This document shows, in pieces, positions 29,697 through 39,247 of a stretch of 64,000 nt of DNA. A program made the position numbers and the translations under genes. The stretch is taken from the NCBI GenBank assembly GCA_012972825.1, contig JABDHL010000006.1:46070-110069 (forward strand), read 5' to 3'. The notes below the pieces were generated by a model. That model ran no database searches. It had not been told where the DNA came from and was given only the letters and a program-made list of their open reading frames with translations. Every line of letters begins with the position of its first letter. Position 1 is the stretch's first letter. This DNA comes from Chlorobiaceae bacterium (GTDB lineage: Bacteria > Bacteroidota > Chlorobiia > Chlorobiales > Chlorobiaceae).

Positions 29697-30758
29697 ATGA
29701 ATATCCTAGGCATTGAAACCAGCTGTGACGAAACATCGGCCGCTGTACTTCGTGACGGCAGGGTACGATCGAATATTGTCAGTTCACAGCTCTGTCATTC
29801 AGCCTTTGGTGGTGTTGTACCTGAACTGGCTTCGAGAGAACACGAACGGCTTATTGTGTCGATTACGGATTCTGCCGTAACTGGAGCCAATATAACTAAA
29901 AATGAACTTGATGCCATAGCAGCTACTGCCGGACCAGGTCTTATCGGTGCCGTCATGGTTGGTCTTTGTTTCGCTCAAGGCATCGCCTATGCGCTTGGAA
30001 TACCTTTTATACCGGTCAATCATATTGAAGCTCATATTTTCTCGCCCTTTATCAATGAGGGTGACTCCCATCAAGCACCTGAGGGATCATTTGTTTCTCT
30101 GACCGTTTCAGGAGGACATACCCTGCTGAGTGTTGTAGCGCGGGATCTTTCCTACGAAGTCATTGGCCGGACTCTTGATGATGCCGCGGGAGAGGCTTTT
30201 GATAAAACAGGAAAGATGCTCGGCCTCCCCTATCCGGCAGGCCCGGTGATCGATAAGCTTGCAGAGAAAGGAGACCCGGCTTTCCACAAGTTTCCCCGTG
30301 CGCTGACCTCACAATCACAGACCAGCAAAAGCTACCTGGGCAATTTTGATTTCAGCTTTTCAGGCCTGAAAACCTCTGTACTCACATGGCTGCAAAAACA
30401 GACACCGGAGTTTATAGAGTTCCATCTCCCCGATATTGCCGCATCGATCCAATGGGCCATCGTCAGCGTACTGGTTGAAAAAACCATATTGGCCGCCAGA
30501 AGCCGTGGCATAAAAAGCGTGTCAATTGCTGGAGGAGTCAGCGCCAACTCAGCACTGAGAAAAGCCATGAAAAATGCCTGCGATAAGGATGACCTCACCC
30601 TGCATATCCCCGGCACTGTCTATTCTACAGATAATGCTGCCATGATTGCCACTCTTGCAGGAGTAAAACTGTCGCGAGGCATGAAAGCGGAACGTTTCTA
30701 CAACATAGCTCCTTACGCAAGCTTTGCCGCTGGAGCAAGGAAGGCAGGATTGAAATAG
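29697..30758 (+). CDS. tsaD: tRNA N6-adenosine threonylcarbamoyltransferase TsaD
   Basis: TsaD transfers the threonylcarbamoyl group to A37 of ANN-decoding tRNAs. The 353-residue product opens with [16 protein letters not shown] and has the metal-binding HIEAH motif (His109, His113). [13 protein letters not shown] and the C-terminal [12 protein letters not shown] and STDNAAMIA motifs follow. Full length. It is followed by yajC after 73 bp. Confidence 0.96.
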   Translation: MNILGIETSCDETSAAVLRDGRVRSNIVSSQLCHSAFGGVVPELASREHERLIVSITDSAVTGANITKNELDAIAATAGPGLIGAVMVGLCFAQGIAYALGIPFIPVNHIEAHIFSPFINEGDSHQAPEGSFVSLTVSGGHTLLSVVARDLSYEVIGRTLDDAAGEAFDKTGKMLGLPYPAGPVIDKLAEKGDPAFHKFPRALTSQSQTSKSYLGNFDFSFSGLKTSVLTWLQKQTPEFIEFHLPDIAASIQWAIVSVLVEKTILAARSRGIKSVSIAGGVSANSALRKAMKNACDKDDLTLHIPGTVYSTDNAAMIATLAGVKLSRGMKAERFYNIAPYASFAAGARKAGLK

Positions 30759-30831
30759 TGCTATAAATACATTACATTGTTGATCATAAAAAAAAGCACT
30801 TACGTTTTTATTTAAATATCACAACGCTCCT

Positions 30832-31185
30832 ATGAACAATCATATACACTCTATGTTCCTTTTCGCTTCTCCAGCAGGAGGCCAGACACCGAACCAGTTC
30901 ATTCAGCTTGTCCCGCTTGTCCTTATCTTCGTTGTCTTTTACTTCTTTATGATACGCCCGCAGCAGAAAAAACAGAAGGATAGAGAAAAAGTCCTCGACA
31001 GCTTGAAAAGGGGAGACAAGATCGTAACCATAGGCGGTGTTCACGGTACTGTTGCAGGGATCGATACCGATAAAAAAACCGTTCTTGTTCAGGTATCTGA
31101 TACAACAAAAATCAAATTTGACCGCACCGCTATTGCCAATATCGACAAACAGGAATCAGGGGATAAACTCACGACCAAGGAGTGA
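30832..31185 (+). CDS. yajC: Sec translocon accessory protein YajC
   Basis: A 117-residue single-span protein. After a short N-terminus it has the membrane helix [20 protein letters not shown], the YajC signature, and a compact cytoplasmic domain ([14 protein letters not shown]). YajC associates with SecDF. Its stop lies 8 bp ahead of the carA start. Confidence 0.93.
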   Translation: MNNHIHSMFLFASPAGGQTPNQFIQLVPLVLIFVVFYFFMIRPQQKKQKDREKVLDSLKRGDKIVTIGGVHGTVAGIDTDKKTVLVQVSDTTKIKFDRTAIANIDKQESGDKLTTKE

Positions 31186-31193
31186 AAAGTATA

Positions 31194-32303
31194 ATGCAGC
31201 CAAGACCAGCTAAGTTAGTACTGGAAAACGGATCAGTCTATAACGGGAGAGCATTCGGGCATATTGGTGAAGCAACCGGAGAAGTTGTTTTCAATACATC
31301 GCATACGGGATATCAGGAAATCCTTACTGACCCTTCGTATGCCGGTCAGATGGTCTTGATGACCTATCCGCTGATAGGAAATTACGGTATCAACCCTGCT
31401 GATAATGAATCAAAAAAGATATGGGCTTCGGCCTTTATAGTCCGTGAAGTTTCACGCGTCTACAGCAACTACGAAGCTACACAGACTCTTGACGCCTGCC
31501 TTAATGAAGCGGGGGTTTTGGGACTTGCCGGCATCGATACCCGCAAACTTGTTCGGGAGATCCGCGAAAAAGGTGCCATGAGAGGCATCATTTCTACTCT
31601 TGATGCAAACAATGAAAGTCTGAAGGCGAAAGCTCTTCAGGTACCTGAAATGAGTGGCTGTGATCTGGTCAAAACCGTTACCGCCACTGAAAACTATACT
31701 CTTGAAAGAGCCGATGCCCGTTTCCATGTCGCAGCGTTCGATTATGGCATCAAAACCAATATTTTGCGGATGCTGCAGGAATCCGGATGCCGGGTTACGG
31801 TACTGAAGGCAGGAACAACAGCCGAAGAGGTGATTAAGCTCAACCCTGACGGTGTCTTTCTGTCAAACGGCCCTGGCGACCCTTCTGCGGTAGGGTATGC
31901 AATAGAAACAATCAGAAAACTTGCAGAGTATAACCGAACAACCAGGCAACTCCCGATTTTCGGCATCTGCCTTGGTCACCAGCTTCTTTCGCTGGCTTTC
32001 GGTGCTGAAACCTATAAGTTGAAATTCGGCCACCACGGAAGCAACCATCCGGTAAAAAACCTTTCCAGCAGACAGATAGAAATAACATCACAAAACCACG
32101 GCTTTGCGGTTACTATGGAGTCACTCCCGGAATATCTTGAAATGACTCATCTTAACCTCTACGATAATACCGTTGAAGGTGTCAGACACAAAGAGCTGCC
32201 TTGCTTTTCAGTACAGTATCATCCCGAAGCCGCACCGGGACCGCACGACTCGCACTACCTGTTTGAACAGTTCACAGCGCTTATGGAACAGGCGAAAAAC
32301 TAA
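31194..32303 (+). CDS. carA: Carbamoyl-phosphate synthase small subunit
   Basis: CarA is the glutamine amidotransferase subunit feeding arginine and pyrimidine synthesis. The N-terminal CPSase domain ([15 protein letters not shown]) is followed by a class I glutaminase with the nucleophile in [10 protein letters not shown] and the HxE pair in QYHPEA. I chose the ATG at 31194, 11 bp after an AAGGAG; a GTG at 31182 overlaps yajC. Product 369 residues. carB is not in the window. Confidence 0.95.
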   Translation: MQPRPAKLVLENGSVYNGRAFGHIGEATGEVVFNTSHTGYQEILTDPSYAGQMVLMTYPLIGNYGINPADNESKKIWASAFIVREVSRVYSNYEATQTLDACLNEAGVLGLAGIDTRKLVREIREKGAMRGIISTLDANNESLKAKALQVPEMSGCDLVKTVTATENYTLERADARFHVAAFDYGIKTNILRMLQESGCRVTVLKAGTTAEEVIKLNPDGVFLSNGPGDPSAVGYAIETIRKLAEYNRTTRQLPIFGICLGHQLLSLAFGAETYKLKFGHHGSNHPVKNLSSRQIEITSQNHGFAVTMESLPEYLEMTHLNLYDNTVEGVRHKELPCFSVQYHPEAAPGPHDSHYLFEQFTALMEQAKN

Positions 32304-32348
32304 TTTTATCAGTATCTCTTTAATCTATTAAAACCACTTTCTGAAGAG

Positions 32349-33488
32349 ATGAAAAAAAGATTATTCACACCAGGGCCAACACCAGTACCCGAAAATGTCA
32401 TGCTTCGCATGGCCGCCCCGATTATTCACCACAGGAACCCTGAATTCATGGAGATTCTGACACGGGTTCATGACGATCTCAAATATCTTTTCAGAACGAC
32501 ACAGCCCGTTGTTGTCCTCAGCTGCTCCGGAACCGGCGGTATGGAAGCCTCTATTTCAAGTATTTTCAAACAAGGCGACAAAGTCATCACCATCAACGCC
32601 GGCAAGTTCGGTGAACGGTGGGGAGAGCTTGTAAGAACCTTCACTGGAAACTGTATTGAGGAAAAGGTTACATGGGGCAGTGCTATTCAACCTGAGCGAT
32701 TGTTAGAACTGCTCAAAGAACATCCGGACGCCAAGGGTATCTGCTTAACCCATTCAGAAACATCAACCGGGACTGCAGCCGATATCCAGACTCTCAGTGG
32801 TCTGATTCGTGAACACTCCGAGGCTCTTGTACTTGTTGACGGTATCACTGCTGTTGGAGCTCATGAGTTCCATTTTGATGACTGGGGCGTCGACATCTGC
32901 ATTACCGGTTCCCAGAAAGGACTTATGATGCCTCCAGGGCTTGCACTGGTTGCCATTTCCGAAAGAGCTCAGGATATAATTAATGGCCAGAACGGCAAAA
33001 CTCAGTACTACCTGAGTCTTAAAAAAGCCTTGAAAGCCCATGCCGGTGACGATACACCCTTCACACCAGCCGTTTCTCTGGTTATCGGCCTTGACGAAGC
33101 CCTGCAAATGATAAAGGCTGAAGGCATTGAAAATATCTGGAAACGTCACGAAAGCCTTGCCAATGCCTGCCGCCAGGGTTGCAACGCACTAGGGATGAAG
33201 CTGTTCAGCAACTCCCCTTCATTTGCCGTTACTCCAGTATGGCTTCCCGAAGGCGTTAAATGGTCGGCATTCAATAAAGCACTGAAAATCAACAACGGAA
33301 TCACCGTGGCCGCTGGCCAGGATGACTATAAAGACAGGATTTTCCGTATTGCCCATCTCGGATACTACGATGAACTTGACATGCTGACTGTCATCGGCGG
33401 CCTGGAAAGGGCTTTGAAGGAGATCAACTTTGATTTTGAAATTGGAGTCGGGGTCAGCGCCGTGCAGAAAGCATTTTTGGGAAACTGA
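32349..33488 (+). CDS. Class V PLP aminotransferase (serine/alanine-glyoxylate type)
   Basis: A 379-residue fold-type I PLP enzyme. FTPGPTPVPENVMLRM opens the protein. The cofactor loop CSGTGGMEA, the aspartate in LVDGITAVG and the PLP lysine in TGSQKGLMMPPGLA match the serine-glyoxylate / alanine-glyoxylate aminotransferase group, which also includes the so-called soluble hydrogenase small subunits. Full length. A UUCG-loop terminator follows, so it may end a transcript. Exact amino donor unknown. Confidence 0.85.
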   Translation: MKKRLFTPGPTPVPENVMLRMAAPIIHHRNPEFMEILTRVHDDLKYLFRTTQPVVVLSCSGTGGMEASISSIFKQGDKVITINAGKFGERWGELVRTFTGNCIEEKVTWGSAIQPERLLELLKEHPDAKGICLTHSETSTGTAADIQTLSGLIREHSEALVLVDGITAVGAHEFHFDDWGVDICITGSQKGLMMPPGLALVAISERAQDIINGQNGKTQYYLSLKKALKAHAGDDTPFTPAVSLVIGLDEALQMIKAEGIENIWKRHESLANACRQGCNALGMKLFSNSPSFAVTPVWLPEGVKWSAFNKALKINNGITVAAGQDDYKDRIFRIAHLGYYDELDMLTVIGGLERALKEINFDFEIGVGVSAVQKAFLGN

Positions 33489-33517
33489 ATGTGAAAAAAG
33501 TTTTCATATTGAAACAT

Positions 33518-33541
33518 CCGCCCTTCGGGGCGGTTTTTTTA
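33518..33541 (+). terminator. Rho-independent terminator with UUCG tetraloop
   Basis: CCGCCC TTCG GGGCGG at 33518-33533 followed by eight T residues. It lies 30 bp after the aminotransferase stop. Confidence 0.9.
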
Positions 33542-33628
33542 TGCTCCCGGAACTCTTTTTAGTGCCACATCTTTTCTCTTTCTGACTTTGAGCTCAGGTT
33601 CCTATCTTTCTGAAAAAGTACTTGTGTC

Positions 33629-34297
33629 ATGATCAAACTGCCTGCACTTCTGCTTATCATCACCTTCGTCTCTTCCATGCAGGAGATGCTGCGGGACTAT
33701 CGTCTTGAATTGCAGGCCAACACCTTTTATGAAAAGCACGATTACAGCAGAGCGGAATTGACATTACGACAACTTTTAATCAACCTTCCTGAAGGGAAAA
33801 AAACAAGATCAACCACCTTCAATCTTGCCTGTACCCTCTACATGCAAGGCAAATATGCAGAAGCCACGGACATGTTTGCACGCAAACCAAAAACGACAAG
33901 CGAGCTCCATGACTTAGAATTACAATCCCTTTACAACGAAGGGAACTCACTCGCCATGGAAGCTATCGAAACCACAGTGAAATCACGCAAAACAGCACTT
34001 TTCCGGTATTCACTCGATCGCCTCAAATCAGTTCTGCTGAACAACCCTGATGACGGTAATGCAAAAATCAATTACGAAATTGTCAGGCGTTACCTTCATG
34101 AACTTGAGCCACCAAAACTCTCTTCTTTGTCAAGAAAAGAAAACCACAGCAATAAACAGTCTAAATCCGACATCAGTCAGGATATGGCTAAACGTTTGCT
34201 TGAGCATGCACAACTGGATGAAGCCTCAGTGATGAAGCAGCTTCCCCGAAATAAATCAACAGCGGCAAAAAGCGGCATCAGCAAAAGGGACTGGTAG
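33629..34297 (+). CDS. batC: BatC-like TPR protein
   Basis: A 222-residue protein with an N-terminal signal or anchor (PALLLIITFVSSMQEML), TPR-like helices, the segment LYNEGNSLAMEAI (the usual BatC repeat start), VLLNNPDDGNAKINYE, and a tail ending in SGISKRDW. The late MAKRLLEHAQLDEASVMKQL helix followed by a Lys-rich tail and a terminal KDW-like end is characteristic of BatC. It lies 3 bp upstream of the radical SAM gene, away from batA/batB. Confidence 0.75.
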   Translation: MIKLPALLLIITFVSSMQEMLRDYRLELQANTFYEKHDYSRAELTLRQLLINLPEGKKTRSTTFNLACTLYMQGKYAEATDMFARKPKTTSELHDLELQSLYNEGNSLAMEAIETTVKSRKTALFRYSLDRLKSVLLNNPDDGNAKINYEIVRRYLHELEPPKLSSLSRKENHSNKQSKSDISQDMAKRLLEHAQLDEASVMKQLPRNKSTAAKSGISKRDW

Positions 34298-34300
34298 AGA

Positions 34301-35746
34301 ATGCATTCATCAAAAAAAGTGCTGCTGGTTTTTCTTCCATCTGAAAGCGGTGTAGACGGAGCCCGGTCACTCTACAGCGAAAATGATAATATCTCGATAT
34401 TGTCCTGCTTCAATTATTCGCTTAGAACCATCATCAAGCAAAGCCAGTTCGCTATTCCTCCGCTCTCACTTATGATTCTAAGTTCTATTGAGATGGAGGG
34501 CATTGAACAATCGATCTGCGACATGCGGTTCGAAGAGTTCCCTTTTCAAAAATCGTGGGATCTGGTGGGCATCAGCGTCCAGACCGGAATGGCCAAAAAT
34601 GCCTTTGCACTTGCTGACACCCTTCGTTCACTAGGTATCTCAGTGGTACTCGGAGGCCCCCATGTAACACTTTTTGCTGAATCGTGCAGACCGCATGCGG
34701 ATGTTCTGGTCCTTGGAGAGGCAGATGATCTTTGGAAAAAGGTACTCACCGATTTAACAACTGGTACCCTCAAGCACCTTTATCAATCCGACAGTTTTCC
34801 TGACCTGGCGCTGTCAAGACCAGTCATGAAGACATCACTGAGAAAAAACCGCTACTTTACCACTAATCTTATCCAGACAGGGAGGGGTTGTCAGCATAGC
34901 TGCGACTTCTGTAATGTGCATGTGCTCAACGGTCATTCCCTGCGCAGACGGGCAATCTCCGACATTGTCAATGAAGTCGTCCGCTTCAAAATGGATGATC
35001 GCAGAATATTCTTTTTTGTTGACGACTCTATCAACGCTGACCCGATCTACGCTCTCGACCTGTTCCGGCAACTCACTCCCCTGAAAATTCGATGGTTCGG
35101 CCAGGCCACCACAACCCTTGGGCAGCAGCATGAACTGCTTGAAACTTTTGCACGCTCTGGATGCCAGGCCTTGCTTGTCGGCATAGAAAGCATAGAAGCA
35201 ACCAGTCGGAACGCCCACAAAAAGAACCAGAACAAAGCCGGTGAACTCTCACTTGCCATTAAAACCATCCGAAATGCCGGTATAAGCCTCTACGGAAGTT
35301 TTATCTATGGACTTGACGGTGATACGCTCGAAACTCCTGCGGCAATCCTTGACTTCATAAGTGATACTCGACTTGATGTTCCTGGAATCAACATCCTTCG
35401 TCCTATTCCCGGAACAAGGGTTTTTGAACGACTCAGAGAAGAGGGGCGACTGCTGTTTGATCCACTCGATATAACCGCATACCGTTATACCTTCGGCCAG
35501 GAAATGCTCTATAGTCCCAAAAATATTCCGCTTGATGCTTTTATTGAAAGCTACTCATCCCTGACCCGAAAAATATTCACCATAAAAAAATCGATAGCAA
35601 GGGGTATAGAAGCTCCCCGTTCTAAACCTGCTGTCTTGCTTTTTAATCTTTTCTATACCCATCTTTACAACCTCTCCCGTCATGACTTGCAGCAACAGCT
35701 AAAAAGGAAGCCTATGGAAAAAACCATTTTGCCATACGATGAATAA
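34301..35746 (+). CDS. B12-binding radical SAM protein
   Basis: A 481-residue enzyme. The N-terminal cobalamin-binding domain is followed by a radical SAM domain with the cluster motif CQHSCDFC (Cx3Cx2C), then DRRIFFFVDDSIN and the GIESI strand. This is the architecture of BchE-, BchQ/BchR- and HpnR-like methyl- or cyclase enzymes. In green sulfur bacteria such enzymes modify bacteriochlorophyll side chains, but the substrate here cannot be read. It is tightly linked to the upstream BatC-like gene. Confidence 0.8.
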   Translation: MHSSKKVLLVFLPSESGVDGARSLYSENDNISILSCFNYSLRTIIKQSQFAIPPLSLMILSSIEMEGIEQSICDMRFEEFPFQKSWDLVGISVQTGMAKNAFALADTLRSLGISVVLGGPHVTLFAESCRPHADVLVLGEADDLWKKVLTDLTTGTLKHLYQSDSFPDLALSRPVMKTSLRKNRYFTTNLIQTGRGCQHSCDFCNVHVLNGHSLRRRAISDIVNEVVRFKMDDRRIFFFVDDSINADPIYALDLFRQLTPLKIRWFGQATTTLGQQHELLETFARSGCQALLVGIESIEATSRNAHKKNQNKAGELSLAIKTIRNAGISLYGSFIYGLDGDTLETPAAILDFISDTRLDVPGINILRPIPGTRVFERLREEGRLLFDPLDITAYRYTFGQEMLYSPKNIPLDAFIESYSSLTRKIFTIKKSIARGIEAPRSKPAVLLFNLFYTHLYNLSRHDLQQQLKRKPMEKTILPYDE

Positions 35747-35813
35747 TTTTTAAACTGTTGGTTATAAATTTCTGAACTATACACGGTACAACAACTAAAC
35801 CAGTACTAAGAAT

Positions 35814-36275
35814 ATGAACATGAAACCTTTCCTGCCTTGTTTGACCCTGGGTCTTGTTTTTCTCGGCGCATGCGGACTTGAAAAACCACCTGCCAGTCTT
35901 AAATTCCCTGAGGAAAAGAAAGAAGCTGCTGCCCCGGCCCCTGCCGCGCCCGCTGCACCTGCAGCTGCACCAGCTGCACCAGCTGCACCAGCTGCGGAAA
36001 AAGCTCCTGCAGACCCGAAACTTGCTGCAGGGAAAGCTGTGTATGATAAAAACTGTGCCGCATGTCACGAAGCCAGTATGATGGGAGCCCCGAAACCAGG
36101 TGACAAAGCTGCATGGAGCGCACGTATCCCTCAAGGTGTAGAGACAATGGCTAAAAAATCAATAGCAGGGTTCCAGGGTAAGGCTGGCGCTATGCCGCCA
36201 AAAGGAGGAAATGCCTCTCTGACCGATGAAGAGATAGGCAATGCTGTTGCCTTCATGGTCGATAAGTCTAAATAA
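35814..36275 (+). CDS. c5-type cytochrome c, lipoprotein with Ala/Pro linker
   Basis: A 153-residue protein: a lipoprotein signal ending in the lipobox LGAC (Cys near residue 21), a 40-residue Ala/Pro-rich linker (repeated APAAPAAPA), and a cytochrome domain with the heme motif CAACH, GAPKPGDKAAW, and MPPKGG with a likely methionine ligand. It probably sits on the periplasmic face, tethered by the linker, as an electron carrier. It is 79 bp upstream of a soluble paralogue. Confidence 0.88.
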   Translation: MNMKPFLPCLTLGLVFLGACGLEKPPASLKFPEEKKEAAAPAPAAPAAPAAAPAAPAAPAAEKAPADPKLAAGKAVYDKNCAACHEASMMGAPKPGDKAAWSARIPQGVETMAKKSIAGFQGKAGAMPPKGGNASLTDEEIGNAVAFMVDKSK

Positions 36276-36354
36276 CTGGACCAGAACATTGATATTAAAA
36301 AACACACAACACTCGTTCCCACAAACCTACAACCATTATAAGGGAGGAATATCC

Positions 36355-36690
36355 ATGTCTCGTTTTCTGTCAGCTGCACTCTGTGCACTCTTTGTTTGTT
36401 CAATGACCTCTACCGATGCCAAGGCCGCCAGTGATGCCAAAGCAGGTAAAGCTATTTATGATGCCAACTGCGGAGCCTGCCATAAAGACGGCGTTATGGG
36501 TGCACCGAAATTAGGCGACAAGGCTGCATGGGCACCACGCATCAAACAGGGTATTGCTGTATTGAACAGCAATTCCATCAAAGGATTCAAGGGTAAGGTG
36601 GGGATGATGATGCCAAAAGGCGGTCATCCGAATCTCACTGACGCACAGGTTATCGACGCAGTGACCTATATTGTTCAGCAGAGCAAGTAA
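36355..36690 (+). CDS. Soluble c5-type cytochrome c (c-555-like)
   Basis: A 111-residue protein with a cleavable signal (AALCALFVCSMTSTDAKA) and a cytochrome domain: heme motif CGACH, GAPKLGDKAAW, a GFKGKVGMMMPKGGHPNL loop with candidate methionine ligands. I chose the ATG at 36355, five bases after a strong GGGAGGAAT; the open frame reaches back to 36241. It lacks the linker of its neighbour and resembles the small c-555 carriers of green sulfur bacteria. It is followed by a terminator. Confidence 0.9.
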   Translation: MSRFLSAALCALFVCSMTSTDAKAASDAKAGKAIYDANCGACHKDGVMGAPKLGDKAAWAPRIKQGIAVLNSNSIKGFKGKVGMMMPKGGHPNLTDAQVIDAVTYIVQQSK

Positions 36691-36714
36691 GAGCTTGAGC
36701 TTTTTTAACCCTGA

Positions 36715-36740
36715 AAGGCGGGACGATCTCCCGCCTTTTT
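36715..36740 (+). terminator. Rho-independent terminator after the cytochrome gene
   Basis: AAGGCGGG and CCCGCCTT (36715-36722 and 36730-36737) form an 8-bp stem over seven bases, followed by TTT. It ends the cytochrome transcript. Confidence 0.9.
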
Positions 36741-36776
36741 GGTTTTCTGCAGTAAATCACCCGCTACCCGATCATT

Positions 36777-37031
36777 ATGTATCAAACAGAATACATTGGT
36801 TATGCCGCAGGAATTATTACTACCCTGGCGTTTTTGCCTCAGGCTGTAAGGATTGTCAGAACAAGACAGACTCGCGATATCAGCCTGCTCTGGGCTTTTG
36901 CCATGAATCTCGGGATTATGCTCTGGCTTTTTTATGGTATCGAAAAAAACGATCTGCCTATCGTTGCTGCCAACAGCATCACATTAATACTTCTTATAAT
37001 CATTCTTTACTGCAAAGTACGCTACAAATAG
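36777..37031 (+). CDS. SemiSWEET/MtN3-type small sugar transporter
   Basis: An 84-residue protein with three hydrophobic spans. The motif TLAFLPQAVRIVRTRQTRDIS in span 1 and its loop matches the PQ-loop/SemiSWEET family, which works as a dimer and moves mono- or disaccharides. It sits between the cytochrome terminator and proC. Confidence 0.85.
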   Translation: MYQTEYIGYAAGIITTLAFLPQAVRIVRTRQTRDISLLWAFAMNLGIMLWLFYGIEKNDLPIVAANSITLILLIIILYCKVRYK

Positions 37032-37120
37032 AGATTGAAAGCTTATCCCCTGGATGGGAAATCAGCTGAAAAAGCGTACATATCTATACAAGCTATTCAT
37101 TTTAATAAATACGGCATTCA

Positions 37121-37921
37121 ATGAATTATCTTCATATCGGGTTTATAGGAACAGGACGAATTGCCCGGGCACTTATTGCAGGACTCAGTGAGAAAAAAAA
37201 TACAGTCATTTCCGGTTTTGACAAGGAAGCTTCAGCTCTTGCTTCCGTATCTGCTGATTACCCAGTTCAACCCTGTCTTTCAATCGAAGAGATCGCCATA
37301 AGGGCACAGATCATCATCCTTGCCGTCAAACCCTATCAGATCGCAGGTGTTCTTGAGAAACTGAAGCCCTCACTTACTGCTGATCACCTGCTGATCAGCG
37401 TTGCTGCCGGAATTTCATCAGAGTTTATCTTAAATAACTCAATAGATACCCTGAGGGTTATCAGGGTAATGCCCAATACCCCTGCATTCGTTGGCGAAGG
37501 AATGACCGCGGTCAGCAAAGGAAAAATGGCTTCAGACGATGATGTCGCCCTTGCCTGTGACCTTTTCAGTTCGATCGGCCGAGTAGCCATTCTCAATGAT
37601 TCGCAGATGGACGCGGCAACTGCACTTTCCGGCAGCGGCCCTGCCTATATGTTCCATATTCTTGATTCACTTGCAGAGGGTGGCATTAAGTGCGGTTTGA
37701 CATCCAATGAAGCCCTCCTCTTAAGCGCTCAAACCATGCTTGGTGCGGCTAAAATGGTGCTTTCCGGAGAGAAAAGCCCGGAAACACTTAAACGGGAAGT
37801 CACAACTCCGGGTGGAACCACAGAAGCAGGCCTGAAGATTCTTGACGAAAATAATATTCGGCAGATTCTGGTTGAAACCGTTGCTGCCGCTGCAGCACGA
37901 TCAAAGGAACTTATGAAATAA
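37121..37921 (+). CDS. proC: Pyrroline-5-carboxylate reductase
   Basis: A 266-residue NAD(P)H enzyme for the last proline step. FIGTGRIARALIAGL forms the Rossmann glycine loop, VIRVMPNTPAFVGEGMTA the substrate segment, and ALSGSGPAYMFHILD with TPGGTTEAGL the C-terminal dimer/active region. Full length. The BatD-like gene follows 5 bp downstream. Confidence 0.95.
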   Translation: MNYLHIGFIGTGRIARALIAGLSEKKNTVISGFDKEASALASVSADYPVQPCLSIEEIAIRAQIIILAVKPYQIAGVLEKLKPSLTADHLLISVAAGISSEFILNNSIDTLRVIRVMPNTPAFVGEGMTAVSKGKMASDDDVALACDLFSSIGRVAILNDSQMDAATALSGSGPAYMFHILDSLAEGGIKCGLTSNEALLLSAQTMLGAAKMVLSGEKSPETLKREVTTPGGTTEAGLKILDENNIRQILVETVAAAAARSKELMK

Positions 37922-37926
37922 ACACT

Positions 37927-39246
37927 ATGATGAGAGGTGTTGTTCATCCCCTGTACCGAGTCGTGTTCATGCTCGTTATAGTATTAACTTGTGCTCCGGC
38001 CACAGTCGGTGCACAAGTTAATCGAGGGCACAAAATCTTCCTTGTCTCATCGATAAATAACAGCACCCCTTATACAGGCCAGGAAATACTTCTCACGTAT
38101 ACCCTCTACTTCAAAGACTCAGCACCGAAAATTTCCAATGAAACTGCTCCGATGCTCCGGGGTGTATGGTCAAAGGAAACGGTTCCTGAGCGTTACATTC
38201 AAAGCAAACAGACATTGATTCAGGGTGAGCCGTTCAGATTCGCTGTAGTCAAGCAATTCCGGCTGGTGCCTCTCCAGAGTGGTAAAATCATAATTTCAGG
38301 ATACAGCATTTTATGTAACCTGCCGCATGAACAGGGTATTGGAGGACAAGAAGCTACTGACACCCGCATACGAATTACAGCGCCAGATATAGTTGTATCC
38401 ACTTTTGCCCTGCCCGAACCTGTTCCTGAAGGATTCTCAGGTGCAGTCGGCACCTTTCAGCTGGAACTCTCCGCAGATAAGCAGAATGTTAAGGCCGGCG
38501 AACCTTTGTCACTGAAGCTTTTGCTCGCGGGATCAGGAAGTCTGCTTACTCTTAAACTGCCGGATCTTCAACTTCCTGAAAGCTTCCGTCAGAATCCTCC
38601 CGAAATAACTTCAGTGTTACAAACAAACTCTGTGCCCACGACCGGCTCGATAACGGCAATAATTACTGCATGGCCACAATCGGAAGGTGACTATCAGATT
38701 CCTTCCCTGCACATGGTTACCTTCAATCCCGAAACCAGACAATACTGTACCCTTTTATCAAAACCGCTCTCGATAAAAGTAGCACAGGCTCCACAAGCAA
38801 CAAAGACAACAAGCAGCATATTACCTCTCAGCGCTGTTGCTGAACAAAACACCAATCTCTATCTGCTTCTTTTAGTTACAACTATCGCATTACTTTTTCT
38901 GATGACCCGTGCAGTAACATTACTGACAAAAAAAAACAAGATGAACGCTGGAAATGTTCATACTGACAGCGATACATCACCGGCAAACCTAAAACAACAA
39001 ATTTTTGTGGCACTGGAAAAAGCAGGAATAAAAAGTCCCGGGGGCCTGACAAGAATGGAACTGAACAATGCCATGCAGGATATCGGACTCCCCGATGATG
39101 TTCAATCGGCACTCCCTGCAGTTATTGACTCATTGGACAGAATCCTCTACAGTCCCACCGACAAAAAAGAAGACAGAACACCTGACACTATTACTGCGAA
39201 AGTTAACTCACTTCTGCATGCATTGAGAGCCAGTACCGGTTCATGA
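37927..39246 (+). CDS. batD: BatD-like membrane protein
   Basis: A 439-residue protein: a signal peptide (VVFMLVIVLTCAPATVGA), two extracytoplasmic beta domains beginning with SINNSTPYTGQEILLTYTLY (the usual BatD opening), one membrane segment near residues 317-335 (YLLLLVTTIALLFLM), and a cytoplasmic helical tail. It follows proC by 5 bp, so it is likely co-transcribed. This is the second BatD-like gene in the window. Confidence 0.78.
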   Translation: MMRGVVHPLYRVVFMLVIVLTCAPATVGAQVNRGHKIFLVSSINNSTPYTGQEILLTYTLYFKDSAPKISNETAPMLRGVWSKETVPERYIQSKQTLIQGEPFRFAVVKQFRLVPLQSGKIIISGYSILCNLPHEQGIGGQEATDTRIRITAPDIVVSTFALPEPVPEGFSGAVGTFQLELSADKQNVKAGEPLSLKLLLAGSGSLLTLKLPDLQLPESFRQNPPEITSVLQTNSVPTTGSITAIITAWPQSEGDYQIPSLHMVTFNPETRQYCTLLSKPLSIKVAQAPQATKTTSSILPLSAVAEQNTNLYLLLLVTTIALLFLMTRAVTLLTKKNKMNAGNVHTDSDTSPANLKQQIFVALEKAGIKSPGGLTRMELNNAMQDIGLPDDVQSALPAVIDSLDRILYSPTDKKEDRTPDTITAKVNSLLHALRASTGS

Positions 39247-39247
39247 T

